Shown here one piece after another: positions 1-5,496 of a DNA stretch of 20,629 nt. Each line of letters opens with the position of its first letter. Within the stretch, counting starts at the first letter, position 1. The stretch is from DATGHS01 sp035307785 (lineage in GTDB: Bacteria; Planctomycetota; Planctomycetia; Gemmatales; Gemmataceae). A program made the translations under genes and the position numbers. The notes beneath the pieces are model-generated. The model was given only the letters and a program-made list of their open reading frames with translations, was not told the DNA's origin and made no database searches. The stretch spans positions 1 through 20,629 of the forward strand of contig DATGHS010000328.1 in NCBI GenBank assembly GCA_035307785.1, written 5' to 3'.

Positions 1-492
1 CCGGGCATGGACGGCTGGAGCATTCTTTCGCGCTTGCGACGCAACCGGAAGACGCCGGTGCTGTTGCTCACGGCGCGCGATGCGGTGGCCGACCGCGTGC
101 GCGGCCTCGACACCGGGGCCGATGATTACCTGGTAAAACCATTCGTGCTGGCAGAACTATTGGCGCGGGTGCGGGCGCTGATTCGGCGGGCAGCCAACCA
201 GCCGGCCCCGGCGCTGACCATTGGCCCGGTGGTAATCGACACCGGCGCCAAGCGCGTTTCACACAAGGGCCGGCCGATCGTGCTGACGGCTCGCGAGTAT
301 GCGATTGTGGAATTGCTGGCTCGCAATCGGGGCCAGGTTGTCTCGCGCACTCGCATTTACGATCACATTTTCGATGAGACCGATGATTCGCTTTCCAACC
401 TCGTAGAAGTGCACGTGTCCAACGTGCGGAAGAAACTGGGAAAAGACTTCATCACCACGCGCCGGGGACTGGGGTATGTGATCGATGGCTAG
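1..492 (+). CDS. OmpR/PhoB-family DNA-binding response regulator (5' end outside window)
   Basis: This is the C-terminal part of a two-component response regulator. The frame is open from base 1, and PGMDGW, typical of the stretch just after the phospho-accepting Asp, is already in progress. The Met at position 7 is therefore internal and the true start lies upstream. Visible receiver elements are the switch Thr in LLLTAR and the invariant Lys in YLVKPF. From about residue 70 of the visible part runs a winged-helix (Trans_reg_C) domain with LTAREY, the recognition-helix region around NLVEVHVSNVRKKLG, and the wing ending TTRRGLGYVI. The stop overlaps the start of the downstream sensor kinase by 8 nt, so the pair is cotranscribed and probably translationally coupled. 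The architecture resembles CusR/CopR/QseB-type regulators, but the signal cannot be told from the sequence. Confidence 0.95.
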   Translation, partial: PGMDGWSILSRLRRNRKTPVLLLTARDAVADRVRGLDTGADDYLVKPFVLAELLARVRALIRRAANQPAPALTIGPVVIDTGAKRVSHKGRPIVLTAREYAIVELLARNRGQVVSRTRIYDHIFDETDDSLSNLVEVHVSNVRKKLGKDFITTRRGLGYVIDG

Positions 493-1930
493 GTCGATCC
501 GCTGGCGGTTGCAATTCTGGTACGCGGTCGTGCTTCTGGCCGTGGTCAGCGGCTTCGCAATCTACCTGTACTACGAAGTGCAGGCCGCGCGCTACCGAGA
601 GATTGATGCTGACCTGATCGTGGCGGTGAACCATCTCGATTCTACGCTGCGAACCTGGCCGCGAGGCGAACTTGAAAGCAATTCTTATCGCGCCGGCACG
701 GGCCTGCCCGATAATCGCATCGTGACTGTGACGCCATCAGGCTGGCCATTGGCGGGAGAATCATCGGACCGATATTTTGCGATCTGGCGAGCCGACGGCA
801 GCGCTATTCGCTCGGTCGGTGTGCCGACGGGAACCAAGGCAGAGCAACTAGCGCCCCTTCCTGTTAGGGACTTCAACGCGGATCCGCTAACGCCTCCAAA
901 AATCGACCGACATCTGATTCGGTCGCACGGCAACGCGCGCGAGATCGCCATTCAGGGGCCGAGCCAAACGCGCATCCTCGTGGGCATCAAGACCGAAAAG
1001 CTCGCGGCCGAGATGCGAGCGTTCGCCTGGCAGCTGGCCACGGCGGGGGCCGTCGTGCTGTGCATCGGTCTGGCCGGCGGCTGGTGGGTTTCCTCGCGGT
1101 TGCTGCATCCGATTGCGCAAATCACTTCCACGGCTTCGCGTATCTCGGCCACGAATCTGTCCGAGCGCATCGAAGCAAAGGACGTGGATAGCGAGCTGGC
1201 GGAGTTGGCCGAAGTCCTAAACGCGGCCTTCCACCGGCTGGAATCCGCCTTCGATCAACTCACCCGCTTCACAGCCGATGCTTCGCATGAATTGCGCACG
1301 CCGTTGGCCATCCTCAAATCAAACACGGAATTGGCGCTATCGCGGCCGCGCACCGAGAGCGAATACCGGCAAGCGCTGGGAACTTGCGCGCAGGCGGCCG
1401 AGCGCATGACAATTCTCGTCGAAGGCCTGTTGACCTTGGCCCGGGCCGACGCGGGCCGGCTTCACCTTCGGCAAAGGCCGATGGACCTGACGAAAGCGGT
1501 CGAAGAAACGATCGTGCTGCTGCGGCCACTGGCGGAAGCGAACAACATCAGCATGCAGACGGAGTTGCAGCCCGTGCGCGTGATCGGTGATGCGGCGGGC
1601 TTGTCGCTGGTTGTAAAGAACTTGATCGAAAATGCGCTCCGCTACAACCGCGAAGGCGGCAAGGTTCGCATTCGACTCACCAAGACCAAATGCGAAGCAA
1701 CGCTGAGTGTGGCCGACACCGGCATCGGCATTCCCGAAACCGATCGGCCGCATATCTTCGAGCGCTTCTATCGCGTGGACAAGGCTCGGTCCCGCGCTTC
1801 CGGCGGCAGCGGCCTGGGGCTGGCGATTTGCAAGAGCATTGTCGAAGCGCATGGCGGCCGAATCGAATTCAAATCGCGTCAAGACAAGGGGTCGGAATTC
1901 TGTGTGGTGCTGCCGGTGTGGAGCGATTAG
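485..1930 (+). CDS. Two-component sensor histidine kinase with HAMP domain
   Basis: This 481-aa inner-membrane sensor kinase should phosphorylate the response regulator encoded immediately upstream (ATG at 485 lies inside that gene). A first membrane helix at about residues 12-31 is followed by a periplasmic region of about 150 residues with no recognised fold. A second helix lies at about 184-206, then a HAMP linker to about 255. The HisKA domain has SHELRTPLA with phospho-acceptor His268. The ATPase domain has an N box (NLIENALRYN, Asn379 and Asn383), a G1 box (DTGIGIP from Asp411), an F box (ERFYRVD) and a G2 box (GSGLGLA, 441-447). All catalytic motifs are intact. The pairing resembles CusS/heavy-metal sensor families, but the periplasmic region is not diagnostic of a ligand. 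Confidence 0.96.
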   Translation: MARSIRWRLQFWYAVVLLAVVSGFAIYLYYEVQAARYREIDADLIVAVNHLDSTLRTWPRGELESNSYRAGTGLPDNRIVTVTPSGWPLAGESSDRYFAIWRADGSAIRSVGVPTGTKAEQLAPLPVRDFNADPLTPPKIDRHLIRSHGNAREIAIQGPSQTRILVGIKTEKLAAEMRAFAWQLATAGAVVLCIGLAGGWWVSSRLLHPIAQITSTASRISATNLSERIEAKDVDSELAELAEVLNAAFHRLESAFDQLTRFTADASHELRTPLAILKSNTELALSRPRTESEYRQALGTCAQAAERMTILVEGLLTLARADAGRLHLRQRPMDLTKAVEETIVLLRPLAEANNISMQTELQPVRVIGDAAGLSLVVKNLIENALRYNREGGKVRIRLTKTKCEATLSVADTGIGIPETDRPHIFERFYRVDKARSRASGGSGLGLAICKSIVEAHGGRIEFKSRQDKGSEFCVVLPVWSD

Positions 1931-2014
1931 TTTCCCCCCTTTGGCCTGAAGGCAAAATACGTCGCCGGCCGATAAATTCAGGAACGGGGCAAAGAGCGCG
2001 CCGGAGGCCGACCT

Positions 2015-2422
2015 GTGAAGATGGGCATTTTCGGTATTGGTTCCTTTCTGCTCGGATTCAGCACCAGTTCCATTTGGGCCGATCCGCCCTGCGCTAGCGA
2101 ACACACCATGGAACGGGCCGGAAACCCCAACATGATTGCCCCGTGGGCTCGATCGCCCGATCCGTCGAAGTACGCCGGAGGCTATGTTGGCGGCGGCTGC
2201 CCCTTCCGCGGTGAAAGCCGCAACCCGCAGACCGACGGCACCTGGGGCTGGGACTACGTGGGCCGGAACTGCTGGCCGCCGCGAATCTTCATCAACTGGT
2301 GCCATTGCCAATCAACTCGCCCCAAACAGGGAACCTACAAAACCGATGCACCGCATATTCCCAATATCCTCACCTCGACGCCAGGGCCGTCGCGGCAATG
2401 CGAGGGCGGCCAGCCCCATTGA
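2015..2422 (+). CDS. Small secreted Trp/Gly/Cys-rich protein, planctomycete-type
   Basis: This 135-aa protein of unknown function has a signal peptide at residues 1-22 (hydrophobic stretch, then SIWA-DPP). The mature part contains YAGGYVGGGCPFRGE, GTWGWDYVGRN and a KQGTYKTD motif, with six cysteines (26, 62, 86, 96, 98, 129). From memory, the GGYVGGG...GTWGWDY...YKTD pattern recurs in small exported proteins of planctomycetes, but no search was possible. The start is GTG at 2015, with GGAGG at 2003-2007 and a 7-nt gap. ATG at 2021 is the alternative and lies further from that site. The stop TGA at 2420-2422 directly abuts the stop of the convergent gene. The gene follows the sensor kinase by 84 bp and may share its transcript. 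Confidence 0.72.
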   Translation: MKMGIFGIGSFLLGFSTSSIWADPPCASEHTMERAGNPNMIAPWARSPDPSKYAGGYVGGGCPFRGESRNPQTDGTWGWDYVGRNCWPPRIFINWCHCQSTRPKQGTYKTDAPHIPNILTSTPGPSRQCEGGQPH

Positions 2423-3481
2423 TCAAAATGATTTCGTGAACCGAAAGTAGATACCCTCGATGCTCAAATCGCCCTGCTTGCGAGTGGGTTTGCCCTCCGC
2501 CAAGTCGTCGCTGAGATTGGTGCGCGTGACCAGATTGAACCAGTTCGTGATCTCATAGCCGATGCTGACCTGGTAACCATAGCGCTGCCAAACGATGCCG
2601 ACGCCCATTTCCAGCACTGGAATCACTTGCCAGAATTGATCGGTTAGATTCGCATTGATGGTAGCCCCAGCTACGTCGGTTTCGAGGTAACTGGCATACT
2701 GCCCTCCGCCCAGCAGTGCGCCGCCGGCCCGGCCAAAAAGGCTGAAGTCGTTGGGCAGGTTCCAGCGCCCCTCGGTGGCCATGGTGAGGCCGCTGCCCAC
2801 AAAGTTGCTGTGCCGCAAGACGTGCGTTTGCGTGGCTTGCATGCCGTCGTACATGACATCCAGGGTTTCATTGATGGCGGCAATCCGAACGCCGCCCGAC
2901 CAGCGGAAGACGAAGAACCCGTCTACCGGGATGGTGCGGCCTACCACGATGTCGGCCACGTTGTAGCTCATGGTGCTGGCGGCCTGGGCAGTCGAAACCA
3001 TGTCCACGAGGCCGGGCCGGGTTTGCGTGGCGTAGAGCAAACCACCCGTCGGCGCGGTGAGCGACTGGCTGGCGCCGGCCCAAAGGAATGTGTAATTGAC
3101 GCTCGCATCAAGCAGCGAGCCGGCCGGGCGATAAGTGATGCCGGCGCGCACGCCGCTGCTGGCGCCCCAATCTACCGATGCGATCGAGCCCTCCGGGGTG
3201 CGGTTGTTCGTAGCATCGGCGATGGCATAATCGGTGTCGGAGCGCTTGGGGAGAGCCAGCAAGTATTCGGCTGACAGAGCAAACTGGGAAGGACTCGGCG
3301 GCGGTTCGGCAAAAACATTGGCCGCGGGACTGGGAAGTATCGGCGGGGTAAGATCGACGACTCCGGGAGGCAAACTTCGGTTCGGCGGCGGCAACGCTTC
3401 CGGCTGCGCGCGGACTGTTGCCGTCGTCAACGCGACTGCAAACACCGGCCAAAGCCAATGGCGGCAACGCAAGCCGTCCAT
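2423..3481 (-). CDS. Outer-membrane beta-barrel protein (Lpg1974/BBP7-like porin family)
   Basis: This predicted exported beta-barrel has 352 aa when started at ATG 3481. That start gives a clean signal peptide (hydrophobic WLWPVFAVALTTATVRA, cleavage near residue 25) and a short Pro-rich linker. About 310 residues then alternate polar and hydrophobic positions as expected of transmembrane strands, with many Gly and aromatic residues (for example FRWSGGVRIAAINE, GRAGGALLGGGQY, YGYQVSIGYEITNWF). The last residue is Phe, the usual C-terminal signal for barrel assembly. The pattern fits the Lpg1974 (Legionella_OMP) / BBP7 group frequent in planctomycetes. The frame stays open upstream to ATG 3994, which would place the signal peptide internally; I consider that extension untranslated or spurious. 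The family assignment is by recollection of pattern. Confidence 0.8.
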   Translation of the reverse strand: MDGLRCRHWLWPVFAVALTTATVRAQPEALPPPNRSLPPGVVDLTPPILPSPAANVFAEPPPSPSQFALSAEYLLALPKRSDTDYAIADATNNRTPEGSIASVDWGASSGVRAGITYRPAGSLLDASVNYTFLWAGASQSLTAPTGGLLYATQTRPGLVDMVSTAQAASTMSYNVADIVVGRTIPVDGFFVFRWSGGVRIAAINETLDVMYDGMQATQTHVLRHSNFVGSGLTMATEGRWNLPNDFSLFGRAGGALLGGGQYASYLETDVAGATINANLTDQFWQVIPVLEMGVGIVWQRYGYQVSIGYEITNWFNLVTRTNLSDDLAEGKPTRKQGDLSIEGIYFRFTKSF

Positions 3482-3747
3482 GCCCACCCCCCAGGGACAC
3501 GCAACTGCCGACAGAATCTGATCCTTGCTTGCGAGCCGTATAGCAACCGGGGATATACCGTGCAAGAGCGGAAACGAGGCGATTCGTCTTTGCGTGCGCT
3601 CAAACGGTCTCTTCGGCTTCGATAGTAACTTTTTATAACCGGGTGACATTGCGCGCCAACGACGTGCAGGACGCAAGTTCTTGAATTGCCGTCCCTTACG
3701 GCGTGCGCACGGCGCCTTCGCAAACATTGACTCAATTTGAATGCTGC

Positions 3748-3831
3748 TTGATTCATGGGTTGATGGTTTCATGGGTTCATGGGTGGGTTGATTCATTGGT
3801 TGATTCATGGGTTCATGGGTTGACATGATGG
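3748..3831. repeat. Degenerate tandem repeat, core TTCATGGG / unit TTGATTCATGGG
   Basis: The 12-nt unit TTGATTCATGGG occurs at 3748-3759 and 3800-3811, with a one-base variant at 3788-3799. The core TTCATGGG also occurs at 3768-3775, 3776-3783 and 3812-3819. Spacing is irregular (8-20 nt). On the minus strand it would read as a Met/Asn/Gln/Pro/His/Glu-rich stretch in the open frame upstream of the porin gene. It is most simply a slippage-generated microsatellite-like array in non-coding DNA. Confidence 0.8.
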
Positions 3832-4055
3832 TCATATTCTGCCGCAAATGCCGTCGCTCGCGCGGCCGGCGCGACACAAAATGACCGCTGTTTTCAATTT
3901 TCAACCCGGGCGTCGTAGCCGTAACTTTTCTGTTGCACATATGTTGCGCATCGGAGTCTGGCCACGCTGCAAAAAAAGCGGTCACGCTGATCATGGGTCC
4001 TCCTCATTACGAAATTGGTCTCTAGGCGCTAGGAGTGCATTGCAGCACATTGGTA

Positions 4056-4113
4056 GCGGAATTCGCCAGAATTCTGCCAGCAGACGAGCGGAATTCTGGC
4101 TTAATTTCGCTGC
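4056..4113. repeat. Imperfect palindromic intergenic repeat with EcoRI-like GAATTC cores
   Basis: GCCAGAATTC (4065-4074) is the exact reverse complement of GAATTCTGGC (4091-4100), with a 16-nt loop between. The arms extend outward imperfectly through GCGGAATTC on the left and TTAATTTCGC on the right, pairing AGCG at 4055-4058 with CGCT at 4108-4111. The left arm itself contains a near-perfect palindrome, GCCAGAATTCTGCC. The form is that of a dispersed REP-like intergenic element. I recall similar GAATTC-containing repeats in planctomycete genomes but cannot check copy number here. Confidence 0.6.
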
Positions 4114-4525
4114 ACAAGTCTGATGATTGTTGGGCATGATGGTCACCGAATAGTTGAAGCGCACGGCGCAGGTTTCATCATCTTCAGGAACCGGGTGGGG
4201 GTGACGGACTTGTGCTGTGTTACGCGCGCTCGACCCTTCGTGCCGGTTCGCGGTCCGCGTGGGGCGGCCCAAATGGCCCCGGCAAACGTACGATCCGGTT
4301 TGGATTTGTCAAAGCGCTGGACTTCGAGATTTCGCGGCGATGGTCGCAGATGAAAGCTGGCTGCTCTGTTTTTGAAAAGCTATTTAAGAATGTCCCGATT
4401 GCTCGCGCAATCCACTCTTGGAAGCAGCTCAATCAACAACTGGCGCAGAGTCAGCCACAGAGACAACGTCACAAGTAAGTGACCAAGATAGTAAGATGGA
4501 CTTGCCCGATGAAAACTGGTTCGCA

Positions 4526-4951
4526 CTAGGAATTCACGCTGGCCCCTTTGCGCCCCGGCTCCGCCACCCCCGACGCCGTACCGACGATAATGAGCACAAT
4601 GCTCACCACCTGACAGGATAGGAAGAGAAACGCGCGATCCTCCAATGGAGGGCGATACAGCTCCAATCGGCAGGCGGCAACGGCGTGCCCGGCGATTAGC
4701 GCCGCCCCCACGATCCAACGGGGCCGACATTTTCCGAATGCGCCCCCAGCGAGCAGGAAGCCGACCGCCGACACAATGGCCAGGCCGAGTGCGACCAGCG
4801 ACGCTTCTTCATACGCTCCAGTCGTTCCCACGCTGTCCGCCAGCACAAGCCAGGGGTAAACGACGAATGCGATGATGCACCAGAGCAGCGTCATTAGTAG
4901 GCTCCCAGGGATGGCGACGATCCGCAATGCCTCACCGATGAGTCGGAGCAT
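4526..4951 (-). CDS. Small integral membrane protein, unknown function
   Basis: This 141-aa protein has four predicted membrane helices at about residues 14-38, 50-71, 78-95 and 107-129, and a short polar C-terminus. No catalytic motif or known family is recognised. The start at ATG 4951 is supported by a GGAGG ribosome-binding site 6 nt upstream on the minus strand. Another small membrane protein is encoded 204 bp upstream on the same strand, so the two may be transcribed together from the divergent region near 5360-5496. The four-helix layout is similar to that of many uncharacterised planctomycete membrane proteins; nothing more specific can be claimed. Confidence 0.72.
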   Translation of the reverse strand: MLRLIGEALRIVAIPGSLLMTLLWCIIAFVVYPWLVLADSVGTTGAYEEASLVALGLAIVSAVGFLLAGGAFGKCRPRWIVGAALIAGHAVAACRLELYRPPLEDRAFLFLSCQVVSIVLIIVGTASGVAEPGRKGASVNS

Positions 4952-5155
4952 AAGGTGCCTCCGCAGTTGCCCGTGCCGGTGGCCTTAGAGCCACGCGATC
5001 AGTGATTGGACAGAAACTTTCAGCATCTTACCTGTCCAGAAATGGAACACAATCAAGAACCCCGGTTTTCGTTGATTTCAACGCATCATCAGGACACTAC
5101 CGAAAAATGAAATAGAAATGTCCCGGTTTGCAGCCCAGGCACACGAGAGCCATGC

Positions 5156-5359
5156 CTATGAAAGCAATGCTGCCGCCAGGTAAATGGCCGCCGGCAGCGA
5201 CAGGAGAGAGCCAAGAACCAGAAAGCCCAGCGAGCCCAGTTCGCCACAATCCTTCTCCCAGCCCCATTCACAAAGCCGAAGAATGATGCCGATGGCCAGT
5301 AGCGGCAGTCCGAGTACGGACGCGAACATCAAAGCGCAGAAGACGGGCTCGAGTGTCAT
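5156..5359 (-). CDS. Very small two-helix membrane protein, unknown function
   Basis: This 67-aa protein has two predicted membrane helices at about residues 5-30 and 41-66, joined by a short charged loop (EWGWEKDCGE). The start is taken at ATG 5359, because GGAGG lies 6 nt upstream on the minus strand (about 5366-5370). A frame beginning at 5386 is longer but has no such site. The helices, loop and good ribosome-binding site together make it more likely real than chance. No family is recognised. It lies upstream of the 141-aa membrane protein on the same strand and may form a two-gene unit with it. Confidence 0.65.
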   Translation of the reverse strand: MTLEPVFCALMFASVLGLPLLAIGIILRLCEWGWEKDCGELGSLGFLVLGSLLSLPAAIYLAAALLS

Positions 5360-5436
5360 GACGATCCTCCCGGAAAGCAACCGCAACCTGGGAGGAGAGA
5401 CAACATTTCAGCCAGCCTTGAATCCGTAGGACCGGG

Positions 5437-5455
5437 CTGTCAGAATCCCTGACAG
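5437..5455. promoter_or_regulatory. Perfect inverted repeat, candidate operator or leader hairpin
   Basis: CTGTCAG (5437-5443) and CTGACAG (5449-5455) form a perfect 7-bp dyad around a 5-nt centre. The right arm overlaps the best -35 candidate of the plus-strand promoter at 5449. Its place between divergent genes suggests a protein-binding operator, though a simple hairpin is equally possible. Confidence 0.4.
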
Positions 5456-5476
5456 ACAATCGCCGGCCAGCATATT
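5449..5476 (+). promoter_or_regulatory. Candidate sigma70-type promoter for the 903-aa secreted protein gene
   Basis: CTGACA (5449-5454, five of six matches to TTGACA) and CATATT (5471-5476, four of six to TATAAT) are separated by 16 bp. Transcription would begin near 5483, leaving a short leader that contains the AAAGGA ribosome-binding site (5484-5489), 7 nt before ATG 5497. Confidence 0.4.
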
Positions 5477-5496
5477 TCCGTCGAAAGGATACGACC

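Larger units (their letters stand above)
3482..4525. other. About 1 kb gap without a convincing gene
   Basis: No reading frame here has coding character together with a plausible start and product. The region holds a degenerate tandem repeat (3748-3831), a strong Shine-Dalgarno-like GAGGAGG on the minus strand (3999-4005) before ATG 3994, and a long imperfect palindrome (4056-4113). The stretch 4114-4525 shows nothing I can name. The minus-strand frame 4272-3991 runs through the palindrome and looks accidental. The region may be the remains of decayed genes, or a long leader for the porin gene. Confidence 0.55.

Noticed and set aside
1935..1965. Hairpin after the sensor kinase (GCC-TGAA-GGC)
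   Set aside because: The stem is only 3 bp before a bulge, too weak to call a terminator.
1337..2311. 324-codon minus-strand open frame over the end of the sensor kinase
   Set aside because: It is antisense to HisKA/HATPase motifs and has no domain or signal of its own.
3748..3831. Possible CRISPR array
   Set aside because: Units are 8-20 nt without unique spacers of regular length, and no cas gene is present.
3991..4272. 93-codon minus-strand frame across the palindrome
   Set aside because: Much of it is the translation of the palindromic repeat, and no ribosome-binding site or family similarity supports it.
4212..4478. 88-codon plus-strand frame
   Set aside because: It has no ribosome-binding site, no recognisable domain and no coding bias. 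I treat it as chance.
4114..4525. tRNA or structured RNA gene
   Set aside because: I looked for cloverleaf arms, TTCGA-type T-loops and CCA ends and found none.
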